NCBI RefSeq assembly: GCF_949987515.2
Contig: NC_082693.1
Span: forward strand, 19,154,994-19,218,993
DNA length: 64,000 nucleotides
DNA from: Delphinus delphis
Taxonomy: Eukaryota; Chordata; Mammalia; Artiodactyla; Delphinidae
Direction: 5' to 3'
In this document: one piece after another, positions 46,530-60,536 of the stretch
How the letters are laid out: every line of letters begins with the position of its first letter
Numbering within the stretch: the first letter of the stretch is position 1
Translations under genes and position numbers: made by a program
Notes under the pieces: generated by a model
What the model saw: only the letters and a program-made list of their open reading frames with translations
Database searches by the model: none
Told to the model about the DNA's origin: nothing

Positions 46530-48000
46530 AATGAATTAATAATAATTTTGGTTTATATTTCTTGTGGTAGCATGTAATCTAGTCCTCTTTTAGATTAAAT
46601 TGCTTTATTGTACCATTTTTTCCTTCTGTCAAAAAGTTGGGTATTCATTCTTTCACCATTCTATTTTTGGTCACCCTAGAGACCACATTATTGACTTCCT
46701 GATACTGCTAGACATTTAGAATCTTTAAAATTTATTTATCCCCTTCCATTTTCCCATTATTATTGTTATACATTTACTTGCACATTTATTCAAAACTTGA
46801 CAAAGCACTGTGTACAGACCCAACTTATTTATATATCACACATACTTTATCATTTCCAATACTTTTAATTTATAACTATAGTCCCATTTTTTCCATGTAG
46901 GATCATTTTCCTTCAACCTGAAGACATCCCTTTAATATTTCTTGTAGTCAGATCCATTGGTGATGGGTCCTCCAAGCTTTAGTTTGTCTCAAAATAGCTT
47001 TATTGCAACTTCATTGCGGTAAGATTGTTTTTGCGTATGTAGAATTCTAGTTTGGCAAGTTCTTGCAGCACTATAAAAATGCAATTTCACTGTTTCTAGA
47101 TTCCACTGTTTGTTTCTGTTGAGAAGTCAGCTGTTAGTCTTATTGCCATTTTCTGGACAATGATGTGTTCTTTTCTCTGGCTGTTTTTAAAAATTTGTCT
47201 TTGGTTTTCAATGGTTTCATTAGAGAATTTATATATGTGGTTTTCTTTTATTTGTCCTGCTTGGATTAACTAAGTTTCTTGAATCTGTTCAGTATCTTTT
47301 ATGTGAAAATTTCTCAGTGATTATCTCTTTATTTTTTTGTTTTGTTTTGTTTTTGTTTTATAGTGCTCACAGATTTTATTACAGGGACAGAGGTGGCAGT
47401 GGCAGCCTCAGCCCAGCCCACTCTCACCTGCTGTTTCTGGCCCAGAAGGAGGATGGGGAAGGCTTATGACCCAGAAGAACTGATGGCGGTGGGCTTGGGG
47501 ACACCAGGACAGGGATCTAGGGACACAAACTATGTACAGCGGCTAGAGACTACTGCCCAAGGCCCTCCTGAGTCAGGGTACCGGGCAAGGCGTGTGAGTG
47601 GCTCACACACCCACCCTGCCTCAGTAGTCCTCCACCCAGCCATTCTCGGAGATGAACGCATCAATGACCTCTTTCATGGCCAGGTTGGGGATGAGCTGTT
47701 CCTGGGTCAGGGGGCTCTGAGTCACAGGGTGAACTTTTGATACATCTGTATATTTTTATTAAACTTTTTATTTTCACTAACTCTGTGCTCTTCTTTGCCT
47801 AATTGATTATTATTTGTAGATCTCATCTCTTTATTTTGTCTATTTTCATCTATTTTCCTGAATATATTAAGCTCTACTTGTGTTAAAGTCTTTGCTAACT
47901 TCAATATCAGTATCATCTATAGATAAACATCTACTGTTCTTTTTCTCTTGATTGTAAATTTTGCCTTTGCATGTGTTTAGATTTTTTTCCCTAAACTTTT
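46530..48000 (-). repeat. Ancient L1M/HAL1 fragment, split by a STUB1 retrocopy
   Basis: Complement-of-L1 ORF1 region: 'gtttctgttgagaagtcagc', 'cattttctggacaatgatgt', 'tgaaaatttctcagtgatta', then after the insertion 'cttcaatatcagtatcatct'. Heavily diverged. Confidence 0.65.
47340..47734 (-). pseudogene. STUB1P: STUB1 (CHIP) processed pseudogene, 3' end only
   Basis: STUB1 encodes CHIP, a U-box ubiquitin ligase that works with HSP70/HSP90. The minus strand from 47734 to 47621 reads [13 protein letters not shown], then [12 protein letters not shown], then [12 protein letters not shown] and a stop (TGA at 47621-47623). That is the last 37 residues of CHIP, the end of the U-box domain. After it come about 240 bases of 3' UTR, an AATAAA signal on the minus strand (47375-47380) and a degenerate poly(A) tail (T and G run, 47337-47359). 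It lacks introns and is truncated at its 5' end, so it is an L1-mediated retrocopy. The retained 37 codons have no stop, but there is no promoter or start, so it is not a functional gene. The plus frame over the same bases is a shadow. Confidence 0.93.
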
Positions 48001-49438
48001 CAAATAAAAGAACCCATATGATTTAACCTTCCACCGGAGTGGAGCTTCATATTCTCATGCTAGGCAGATGGGTGATCATTTTACCCTTACCAGTGATTTA
48101 GCTGTGTCAAGGTTGCTTGGCAGTTTTAGTGGTACTCAGGCTGCCTCTATTTTGTCTCACTCAGAGTGTAATTTTCCCAAGCTTTGCTTGTGAGCATGCT
48201 GGATATTTGTCTCCTCAGCCATGAAAAACTACAGGGGAGTCAGGTCTGCCCTTAGAAGGTTCTCAGCTCAACTCTCCAGCATCTTCCCCTTGAAGATAAA
48301 ATGTGGCAATTATCTTGCGAGTGTGATTAGCTGTACGCTTGAGTCAGGTCCCATATCTATGGCTGGTCTTTGTTTCCTAAGGACTAAATGACACAGGAGA
48401 TTTCAATCTTTCTTTTGGAAGCTTGCCATGAATCTCCAACATCCCATACAGCTCTAGAACTCAGCAAATATGCCATTAGTAAAACCAGTCTTGCATTTGA
48501 GGTCCTTCAAGTTTCCACTTAGGCACTTTGGATCCACACAGCTACTTTGCTGGTTTCTCTTTCACCCATAAGTTGCCAAGTCTTTTACAGCAAAACCCAG
48601 AATTTGATAATGTTTTCACCAAATAGGAATGGTTAGTAATCATCAGCTTCACCTTAGATGAATTTTTGCTTTTCTGAAATTATGGTTCATCTAGCCCTCA
48701 TTTCTTCCATAGATTTCTAATTCCCTAAAATATAATTTGGGGGGTATTTTTCCAGCTTTTTCTAGTTGTTCCAGTGGGAGGTTGGCCATTCACCACCTAC
48801 TACATTCATTTAGAAGCTGAAGTCTCAGTGAATATGAAAATGATTCTTGTTCTGATTTGAAATCCTGTGTCACTTACAGTCTGTTTCATTAATCATATTC
48901 TTGTATTGTTTTTTTGCTTAACGTGTGCTAGTCTTCTTTGCTTTATATCTTGTATAGACCTATCATAATACTGAACATAGCATAAAAGCCAATGTGAAAC
49001 ATCTGATTGTTGAAAAAGCTAGTCTATGGGACATGATAAATATGCATCCCAATCACAATTCTTCCAGCTTTATCCTTTGTAAATCCTTGTTTAATCCATA
49101 TATCCAGTTATCTATTCATATGTATACTATCTTCCTCTCTGACCCCCTGCAAATTGTCTTTATAAAACTGCTTAAGGACTGATAGGTAAGCACATACGAA
49201 GCAAATCTACAGCTTTTGTAAATCTGCTTACATAAAGTGGCACTTTGCATTGTTCCTTATCCCTTAAGTGTGAAATCCATCTGAGAATTTAGGGCAATGA
49301 AGGTTTATTTCTCATGATAACCTTGCATGCTTCCTTCAATTAAGCAATGAGAATTCTCTAATCCATGTAGTTTCTTTGCCCTGGTTGCTATGAAAATGAG
49401 TTTTTTTTAATGATTAGAGTTGTCTTCCTCGGACAGTG

Positions 49439-49440
<2 letters not shown>
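48001..49440. other. Intergenic DNA, nothing firm
   Basis: Possibly more degraded L1 at the left edge. No gene-like frame. Confidence 0.45.

Positions 49441-49441
<1 letters not shown>

Positions 49442-49476
<35 letters not shown>
49442..49476. repeat. (CA)n microsatellite
   Basis: About 17 uninterrupted CA units. Confidence 0.95.
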
Positions 49477-49477
<1 letters not shown>

Positions 49478-49663
49478 CTCTTCTGTAAAGAGACAAAAGG
49501 TAAAGAGTAAGAAAAAAGGAATATGTGTGTGTGTTTCTATAATGTGTAAGTATATGTGTGATTTCTTTTTATTTCTTACTCTTTACCTATTGTCTAATTG
49601 CTATGTGCTAACTGTGCTGGCATTTCTGTACTTGTGTATTTATTGTAAGCCACTCCAAATTTT

Positions 49664-49864
49664 TTTTTTTTTTTGCCGTACGCGGGCCTCTCACTGTTGT
49701 GGCTCTCCTGTTGCGGAGCACAGGCTCCGGACGTGCAGGCTCAGCGGCATGGCTCATGGGCGCAGCCGCTCCGCGGCACGTGGGATCCTCCCGGACAGGG
49801 GCACGAACCCGTGTCCCCTGCATCAGCAGGCGGACTCCCAACCACTGTGCCACCAGGAAAGCCC
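49664..49864 (-). mobile_element. CHR-type SINE, short GC-rich form
   Basis: Reverse copy with T run, 'gccgtacgcgggcctctcac', head complement 'gccaccaggaaagccc'. A 15-bp target duplication with one mismatch lies at 49649-49663 (GCCACTCCAAATTTT) and 49865-49879 (GCCATTCCAAATTTT). The 199-codon plus frame at 49410-50009 crosses it and a CA repeat and is not a gene. Confidence 0.95.
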
Positions 49865-49879
49865 GCCATTCCAAATTTT

Positions 49880-51294
49880 GAAAGAGGGAGAAAGAGCCTA
49901 TGAATTGACATATAGTCAACATGATGCACTAGGGAGCAGAGACTCATCAACTTTGACAAGAGTTTGGCTTTTTATTGCCAGAAGGACCAAGTTAGCATTA
50001 TTAATTTAATATTTGCCAAATACTGAGTCATTAAGACAAGGAAAGACAAACCGTACTACCTCCTATGATTTTTATCATTTTCCCTGATTTGGATTTTTCA
50101 CTCATAAAAATGTCTAAATATTTTTTCATGATACAAACTCAGATTCTGTGTGTTTAAAATTTACATGAAAAGTGTAAAACTTATAAAACTTTATCACAGT
50201 TTGTCAACATAAACTTTGGGGGATCTTGAAGTATCTGAAAAATTAAGTGACCTTTTAAAGTGTTTACTGTAACAATAGGAGACAAAGATAAAGCTACACC
50301 AGAGGATTTTATAAGCAAGAGTCTAAGATATAGGTGATATAATAGGCTATAATATCAAAGCTGATAGATCTGTAAAATCTGTGGGTTACAGGGAAATGGA
50401 TAACTCTTTAATGAGGACAATCTAAAATTCTCTCTTCAATATCTTTAGTTAGCATTTGTGCCCAGTGTTATACCACTGGCAATTTAATTCATCTTCCAGA
50501 TGTCAAATAAGCCCTGACCATAAGAAAGCAGATTAACCCCTCTTGTGCATGTTAACCCAGTAGAGGACAATCATGCTCAAAGATCATTCCCAAATAAAAA
50601 AGACAACTTGTGTAATTATTTGGGGCCTACTAGTAATAATTGTAGTCCTGAATCAAACTTAAGTTCATGCAACCACAATTTATAAACTTGTAGTCAGTTG
50701 TAGGTTTGAAATATAAGGCAAAATGAATGCTTACCGAAGGCCAACGTTTGAACAAAGCCAGTCTCCCATGTAAGTAATTACTTACTTCCATGTAAGTAAT
50801 TATCTAAATATTTTCTATGGTTCCTCCAACTTTCTACCAGGACCACATGAAGTTATTAAAAAAAGTTATCACAACAGTGATTTTAAAAGTTATCACAGCA
50901 GTGATTTTTATAAACAAGAAAAAAACAAGTGTTTTTATAAACACAGTTTGTGTGTAATTAGGATTGCTTTCCAGAATCTGAAATTTAATACTAAATTGAA
51001 CAGGCAATGTACAAAATGATGGTGTTTACTTAGGCCTACTGGATTCCTACAGTTGTTCTCGTAATTTTTCTTTTCGCTTTTAAATTGAATCAGTGGAGAT
51101 ATTAATGATAAAACAACTTTCATTCTCTTGGTTATATTTTGAATACCAACAAAGTACCATTCCATACCATATTCACTTGTATCTTTAGAAAATGGTAATA
51201 ATAGGGAGAGTAAAATCTCACGTATCTGGACCTAGTTGCAAAACGATGAAATACTGTGATCAGAGCTGAACTGGTTCATTCTTGGTGGTAAAAA
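49880..51294. other. Intergenic DNA with two small tandem duplications
   Basis: Direct repeats 'catgtaagtaattactt' / 'catgtaagtaattatct' (50768-50806) and two copies of 'gttatcacarcagtgattt' (50865-50910). No gene. Confidence 0.6.
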
Positions 51295-51296
51295 TA

Positions 51297-51363
51297 TTGG
51301 GTTGGCCAAAAACTTCGTTCGGGTTTTTCTGTAACACCCAAACGGACTTTCTGGCCAACCCAA
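51297..51363. mobile_element. 67-bp mariner-derived MITE, palindromic
   Basis: The ends ttgggttggcca and tggccaacccaa are perfect 12-bp inverted repeats. Beyond them the two arms (about 29 bases) still pair with few mismatches around a loop near tctgtaac. TA dinucleotides at 51295-51296 and 51364-51365 are the target duplication of mariner transposons. It is short and non-coding. The arm ttcgttcgggtttttc resembles, from memory, the ruminant miR-2284/2285 family, which derives from such elements. Confidence 0.9.
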
Positions 51364-51365
51364 TA

Positions 51366-52629
51366 GTTTTGCTAAGCAAATTGGTAGAACAAACTAAATT
51401 GCAGAACAGATGTTTAGCCTGTTTAATAAAATGTAACTATTTTTAAGAACTTTTAGCAATACTATTGCATATGCTTTACATACTAATTACAATGCTTACT
51501 TATAAAACAGTTCGTCTCAGCTAGTTACTAGGTTGCTTTAGAAACTCAAGAAAAATAGATTGGATATTTTTCATAAATATTCTTTAACTTAGATATTGAA
51601 CTAATTCATGCTTACCTTCACCCCCATAGTTATAATTGAGGTTTCCATGATGATGTCAAGTTATAAGTAGGGATAACTTCTGAACTTTAAAATTTGGTAA
51701 GAATGACAGTATCTTGATTTTTTTTTTTTTTTAGTATCTTGATTTTTCTTTCAGTATCTTGATTTTTTAAAAAACACATATGTGAACTTCCTCAAACACC
51801 AATTTCTAAAACTGTCAGAATTGAGATTAAAAAAAAAAAAAAAAAAGAATGGATTTCTTTTCACTATTGCCAGAATTTTTCTGGTTGTTCAAGGCATTGT
51901 CAGTAAGAAAACAATCTACTATTGCATGCTAGTCCTAAATATTCCGTAAGAAACTAAAAAACATAAAGGCCAAGAAAAGAATGTTTCTAAAATACAGTGT
52001 AACAGGACAAAACAAAGAACTTTGTTTGGTAGGAAGGAGACCAAAGGTGGGATTTTGCACCTTGGGTGAGCAAAGCTTTCGTAAGCAGACAAGATTTCCC
52101 CATCTACATATACTTAACATACTCCTACGATGCTGCTTCCTGAAGAAACAGGATGAGACTGTGACCACTGTAGCTGTAGGTGGTCTACTAAAAACACTAC
52201 ATGGAATGATCATTTCTCCACTTCTACAATGGACATTTTCCTTTCAAAAGCACCTCAATTTTTTGGCAAATATTAAGTGGGTATAGTTTTGTGTGTTTCA
52301 GTTGTATTTTCGGTGTCCGACTGGTCTGGAGTCTCTGAAGCCTACTGCTTTGCCATGATGAACAAAAGGAGAAGCAGAGAAACAAGGATAACATGTGCAC
52401 ATGTTCTGGTGGATCAAATGCCCTCAAAAACAATCTAATCTATGAAGGGACAGATTGAGGACTCTTTCTAGCCTCAAGCTCTTGATGAATCACTGACCCT
52501 CAGCTTCACAGAGGTTTTTATAGAGGCCTAAGTTTAAAGTATGGTAGGCAATAGGATCTGCAGAATGTGACATGCACAAAAGGTAGATAAAAGTGGAAAA
52601 TAGCCCCATCTCTTGGTTGTTTTGAAACA
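51366..52629. other. Intergenic DNA, mostly single-copy
   Basis: Contains three spaced copies of 'agtatcttgattttt' (starting 51708, 51733, 51753) and an A run at 51831-51846. Two overlapping frames on opposite strands (51935-52286) do not resemble a known protein. Confidence 0.5.
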
Positions 52630-52795
52630 CTAGGGCATGCAGAATAATTATTTGGAGCTGGTTAATAGCAACAGGTTTATCCCTATCCCTAGAGATTCTG
52701 ATTCACTACATCTGGAGTCTGGCCTAAGAATCTACATTTTTAACAGTTAATTCTAAAGCAGGTAGCCCACGGACCAGACACTGTAAACTACTGAT
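52630..52795. repeat. MER5A-like hAT non-autonomous element
   Basis: 'attatttggagctggttaat', 'ccctagagattctgattcac', 'tggagtctggcctaagaatc' and 'taattctaaagcaggtagcc' follow the MER5A consensus, diverged. Confidence 0.65.
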
Positions 52796-53699
52796 ACTTC
52801 TGTGAAGGGTTACAATGGGAAAAGTGTTAGTAGAACATACCTTCTTTATATACTTACTTCATATTCATTTGAACCAGATGTTATGTAACCCAGTTTCTTG
52901 ATACTTATTTAAAAACCACCCAATTAAACAACCAACCAACCAACCAACCAAAACCTTTATGGGAAATGATTACACATAAAACTATCAAGATAGAAATACA
53001 TATTATGGTGGAAGAGACAAGCAAAAATGGCCACTGGAAGAAAAGGAGCCTTCTTGTTTTAACATTTGCTTAAAAAGCTGAAGGTAGAATCCCGAGGGTA
53101 AATGTCAGAATGTTAAACAATTTAGAAATATCCATTATTGTAAATTAGATACCAGTAAAAATTATTTATAGTTCTTACTTTCATAATCTGAAATTTAGAA
53201 TTTCTATACCAACAATAGACTGAAATTCAATTCTGAAGTGTAGAAACCCTGCCCCAGTGATAGTGTCAAGCTTGGGAAAAATGACATTAAGCGTGCTTCA
53301 GGCTGCAGGATTTTTAAGTGTTATTAGCTTCAATTACATACAAGAAGGATAACTTTTGACATTACAGTGAAGCTCTCTCATGAGATGCATTATAAAGAGG
53401 CCTTCTTGAATGTCCACCTCTAAGATCTAAACCCTTAGTTCTCAGTTCAAAGTCAACTTCAGGAAGTGAGGTTATCTATATCGGAAACAAAATTAAATTA
53501 TTTTTCATACTTTTGCTCTTTTTATAAGAAGACTAATGATTAAACCGCCATAACAAGAATTGTGAAAAGAAACACAGTATAATAGGTAAAGAACACATTT
53601 GCTGTTTTTATTGGTGCCTTGCATGGCAGTAATACTGAAAAAAGAGAATGCAAAAACAAAAAACAAAAACAAAAACAAACAGGTTGGTGGCAACCCACA
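52796..53699. other. Sequence just downstream of the probable SOX5 3' end
   Basis: A (CCAA)n run at 52931-52951 and (AAAAC)n at 53659-53677. No gene or clear repeat. It may belong to the SOX5 3' UTR if the gene uses a still more distal poly(A) site. Confidence 0.45.
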
Positions 53700-53730
53700 T
53701 CTTTTTTTTTAAGAGTACATAAACTCCTGT

Positions 53731-53742
53731 TTTATTTTTATT
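53731..53742 (-). terminator. Candidate distal poly(A) signal pair of SOX5
   Basis: Two adjacent minus-strand AATAAA hexamers (plus-strand tttatttttatt). A cut 10-30 bases on would fall near 53700-53720, next to an A run that could also prime cDNA artefacts. Confidence 0.35.
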
Positions 53743-54875
53743 GTGGCATGAATGATAACATAAAACCAAAAACATGAAAATATACAACTTATATTACACT
53801 ATGTGTTATGAACAAAATATAAATCTATAACTCTATGTTATATTTACATAATTATTTATTTTATTAAATTTCAAGTGAGATGGTAGGTTGCACATACTTT
53901 GTTTTAAGCTCCAGGCATTTGATTGTCTCTTTTCTACATTTTCCCATTTTTACTCATAAAATCCAAAACATTAGGACTAAGAGCTTTAGAGCCAGTGGAG
54001 CTGTATAAATACTGTTTTAATGAACCAGTGACAGAAACACTGGGGAGGACAGGAATCAATCAGTAGAAAACCCAACATCATCTTCAACCTGGGAAATTGA
54101 TAGTTATAGGAAACTTTAAAATTAAATACTGTAAAAGCCCGTCTAAAAGAAAACCTATGCCCTATAAGACAAAAGAGATCTCTGAACCACTTTAAGTGGG
54201 CTTCATATCTTTCCTTGCAGACCCCATAATTTTTATTTTACTATTAACTTGATAGACAAATATTTTATAAACCTGTTTGTAAATATACAGTTGTTTATTA
54301 CAATTCAAATAATTTACCCATTAGAATGAATGAAAACATAATGATTTTTGATGTTTTAAATGTGATATAAGAAGTTTCTTCTGGGAACAGTAACATCTTC
54401 TGGATTAAGAAAATATCTGAAATTGGACCATAAAATATTTAAAGATAATTTTCTTTAAATGAATTAAGGTAAAAAGTCTACTCCAAAATCAAACCTATGA
54501 AATAACTTCATCAAACAAATTCTTTTATATTTGTTCCTTATAAGAGGATTTGGTTTCAATAATGATTATGTTCTTTGGGAGGGATTTTATACATGGTTAA
54601 CTCTTAAACTGTAGATGCCAAATAAATGTTAAAAATCGACTTAACTAATTTAGGTATAAGTGGACTGAAGAACAGTTTTGTTATTTTATACAATTGTGAC
54701 TAGACAAATTCTTAGTAACTTATATATGAACTTTAACCTATTTTCTCCAGTGATGCTCTTAGATTCATATTAAAACATGACTGTTTTTAGAAGAACTGAT
54801 TACAACAGCCATAAAAAACAGAATTCTGGCAAGATTATCCCTCAGTACTAGGGTTAGCGCATGTGCCTGTGGTTT

Positions 54876-54880
54876 GTGTT

Positions 54881-54940
<60 letters not shown>
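54876..54940. repeat. (TG)n(AG)n compound microsatellite
   Basis: TG run to 54903 followed by an AG run to 54940. It lies inside the presumed SOX5 3' UTR. Confidence 0.93.
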
Positions 54941-54941
<1 letters not shown>

Positions 54942-55980
54942 AAGTAATGTGAAATGTGAACAGGTAGGTAGGAAAGGGGAGAGAAGGGAGACTTTATGTT
55001 CATTTGAGTTTGATCTTACTCTCATTTCCTCTCCCTTATCTTTTTTGGTCATCATGGGGCACAGAAAAAGAATACAAGGTTTTAGGATCCTTTACAAAAA
55101 TGATAAACCAATCAAATGCCAGAAGGCAATGTGCTAACCCAGTAGGCTGCCATTCATAGCACCTGTTATCAAATGACTTCAAAGCACTTTAAACATTAAT
55201 ATGATGTTTTGTTTGTTTTCTTTTGGGGAAAATTAAGGCAAAACAATTGTGACCCCCAGTGAATCAGACATCAGAACAAGAGAACATAATGCAAGGCTAT
55301 GGACTCGCTTTTGTTTCAATCCATGCACAGTTTTGTCTCTCTGACATAAATCTAACTAAATAAAATTAACTTCTGAATTTCAGCCGTTAAAGGTCACCAT
55401 TAACAATTTCATTTTCCCCTTCAAATAAAACAAGTAAAAAACAAACAAAAAGACCAAACAGAAGTGTTTTGTCAATTCACTGGTAAGTGTGTTAGAATTT
55501 GTGTCAGCCATGAATGCCCTCAGTGGCATCTACCTGGAGCTAAAACAAAGTATTCTTGTAGCCCAAAGTCATGAAATGAAAACAAAGCATCTCTATAACA
55601 TGGTGGAAAATAAGTGTCCAGCAAACGTGAGAGGTGAACCCACATAAGTCAGAAAGAATTTGTTAACAAAGACAGAACAAATTTTTAAAAATCTGTTTTC
55701 ACATTGTACATAATAACGATATAAAAACAAGTGTCCATTTTTTTATCCAGAGTGCTTAAAAACAAAACAAACAAAAACAAAAGAGAAATTGGCTGTAGAT
55801 GACTGTGGCAATTAAATAACTAAAATGAGTGATGAGAGCCTAAGTTAACTGAGATTGAATACGACCCTCCCATTAATTCACTTGTAGGTATTAAACACCG
55901 GAACGTGACATTTGTTGGGGCCAAACTTTTAAAAAGGAGAAAACTTATGGAAGGATAAATGAAACTGTGTGAGTGAATGT

Positions 55981-56040
55981 GTTTGTGTGTGTGTGTGTGT
56001 GCATATATATATGTATGTATACATATATATATATACATAT
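55981..56040. repeat. (TG)n and (TA)n microsatellite
   Basis: gtttgtgtgtg run, then catatatatatgtatgtata and a further TA run; an AT-rich palindromic stretch inside the presumed 3' UTR. Confidence 0.9.
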
Positions 56041-56164
56041 TGGAGATGGAAATTTGTTTTAAATATCTAACAACTTATTGGCTGTACTTCCAAATCAGAG
56101 GAGAATAAAATAGAAAGGGAGAAATAAATTATGCATAACTTACTAATCTGGGAACAGCTGACCA

Positions 56165-56221
56165 TTATTATTATTATTACTATTATTATTATTATTTTAT
56201 CATCATCATCATCATTATTAC
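56165..56221. repeat. (ATT)n/(ATC)n trinucleotide repeat
   Basis: Imperfect ATT units followed by four ATC units and more ATT. Located in the presumed SOX5 3' UTR. Confidence 0.9.
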
Positions 56222-58295
56222 AACACTAGCAAAAAGAGGCAGTTCAAATGAAAATACAGTCATCAAAAACAAACAGAAAAACAAACAAAGCAAAGTCTCT
56301 GACATGCAGGATATGATTAGCTCCTCCAAGCAAAACCCCAGAGCAAGTCTTTTGAGAGAGAGAAAAATAAAAAGGATTTTTTTCTTATGTATATGTAAAA
56401 ATCAAACTTTAGGGTCAGGTTTGGGGAGGGTGGGATAGGAAAATGATGACTGGAGTGAAAACCATAGCACATCCAAGCTACTGGTTGGAGTATTTCCTGT
56501 CTGATGGTTCAGCACAAACAACACTAATTCAGTTTAAATGACTTCCCATTTATTTGGACAAGCCCTACGACTGCCTTGGCACTTGGCTGGCAAAGTCTAA
56601 GCAGCCCCGTCACCATCGGTTGTTGCTCTATGCACACACTCTGCTGGAATCAGAAATTGGACTTCAGTGGATTCATCTTACAGCAAGAGTAGAGCAGCGG
56701 CAAGGGTTGCTGGGCTCAGCCAGGCTCCCTCTTGTTGGGCTGTGACAACTTTTAATCAAGTCCTGCCTTTTACGGCATGAAATGCACATGGCCCACAATT
56801 CTGAAATGCAAATGGCCTCCACCTCATTTCATGGAGGGATGAAAAATACCTTATAAAATCATCAGTTCCATTTCCTGATCAGGAAAGGATGGAATGTTGA
56901 AGAAATAAGCTAATTCTATATTTCTAGAATATGGGCAAATATATTCAAGGGAAATAATGATTGTTTTGCTTGAAGTTATCAACAGGAAAAACAAACAGAA
57001 ATCATTAGGTAGGAAATGTTAGTGGAACCATCTGACCAGGGAGAAGGAACATCTGGGAACAGTTTGCTTCCCTGTTATACACGCACCCCTCTATTACACA
57101 GGGCCACCTGATCTATCCAATAATAATCATATTAGAAGTTTAAAAATATAATTTCTGAGCCCTATATTGGTTGTCATTTGAAGTGCAAAGTCAAGATCAT
57201 GGCTGCTTCCAGACCAGTCACTTAGAAGGATGTGGGATTTCATCCCCAGATGTGGGTTTAACTCACAATGGTCCAACATTATTCCAATTAGTACCATAAT
57301 CACACACATACATACACACAAAAATCCAAGATCAGAAAATATTTTTTTCTCTAAATTTCTTATGTCTCTCTCTCTCTCTTTTCACCTGAGAACAGCACCT
57401 ACAGTTTCCATTAAAAAAAAAAAGTCAAATCTCACCAGCTGCTGGTATTTCAGGTTTTTCAAGGGATTGTCTAAGATATAACACTGTCCTAATTTAAGAA
57501 GGAACAGGAAAAAGGAAAGGGAAAAAAATCAACTGGGTCAATACTTCAGTACAAATTTGGCACTTGCTCAAAGATGTAGTGTGGTGTGCAACAGATAAGA
57601 AAGTCCTCTAAAGAAAATGATTGCTTATTTTGTGGTGGATAGCAAGGAAGTTAAAAACAGGCTCTTTTTCCCTCTTCCCCCCCATGCACAGACTCCCATC
57701 TTTAAAGTATAGAGATGGAGAAGGTGGAGAGAAGTAAAGAGAAATTCATCTTTCTTTTTTTTTTTTTCTGTCAGGTGCATTACCGAAAACAAAAACAAAA
57801 ACAAAAACAAAAACAACGAAAGGAAAGAAAGAAAAGGAAAAAAACCCAGAAACCCCAAAAAACAAAACTTATTTCTTTTTAAAAACTGTAGCACAAAACA
57901 ACAAAACACATTCACAAGCCACTTGTTGGCACTGTGTACCTGAGTGAGAATTTCTAGAACATTGTAGAACAAACAGCCATAAAGTTTATTAAAAAAAAAA
58001 GTTGACGGGTAAGACTTCAGTGCTTGGATGTAGCAGCTGAATTACTGGCATTATTTTACCCATAGCTTATTTCAATCTCTTGTTGTTGATATTGTTGTTT
58101 GCTTGTTGTATTTTTATTTCCTTTCCAAGCCTTTTGAGGCTGAGGTCTATTAGTCAGCTGATGTCCCAACTATTTAAGACTAACAGTTAAAGTAACAGTC
58201 AGTGTATGAGAAAGTTAATGTGCTTGGCCACTGGTAAGGATGAACCAGCTAGGGCTTCTTTAAGTCCTAAGGTCACAACAATCTTTTGACCCTTA

Positions 58296-60536
<2,241 letters not shown>

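Larger units (their letters stand above)
53700..58295 (-). other. SOX5: Probable SOX5 3' untranslated region
   Basis: Begins right after the SOX5 stop (58296-58298, minus strand). SOX5 mRNAs are known to carry long 3' UTRs. Inside 53.7-58.3 kb I find no SINE, L1 or LTR, unlike everything to the left of 50 kb, as expected for constrained transcribed sequence. Minus-strand AATAAA signals that could end it are at 57985-57990 (short form), 56549-56554 (followed by a GU-rich stretch, gtgttgtttgtgctg), 54235-54300, and a tandem pair at 53731-53742. The outer end is an inference; EST or RNA-seq data would fix it. Confidence 0.55.

Noticed and set aside
47342..47740. 132-codon plus open frame
   Set aside because: It is the antisense of the STUB1 retropseudogene and its poly(A) tail.
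49410..50009. 199-codon plus open frame
   Set aside because: Crosses a CA repeat (His-Thr run) and a SINE.
54876..56040. Microsatellites read as Ser/Leu or His/Thr-rich short proteins
   Set aside because: Translation of dinucleotide repeats only.
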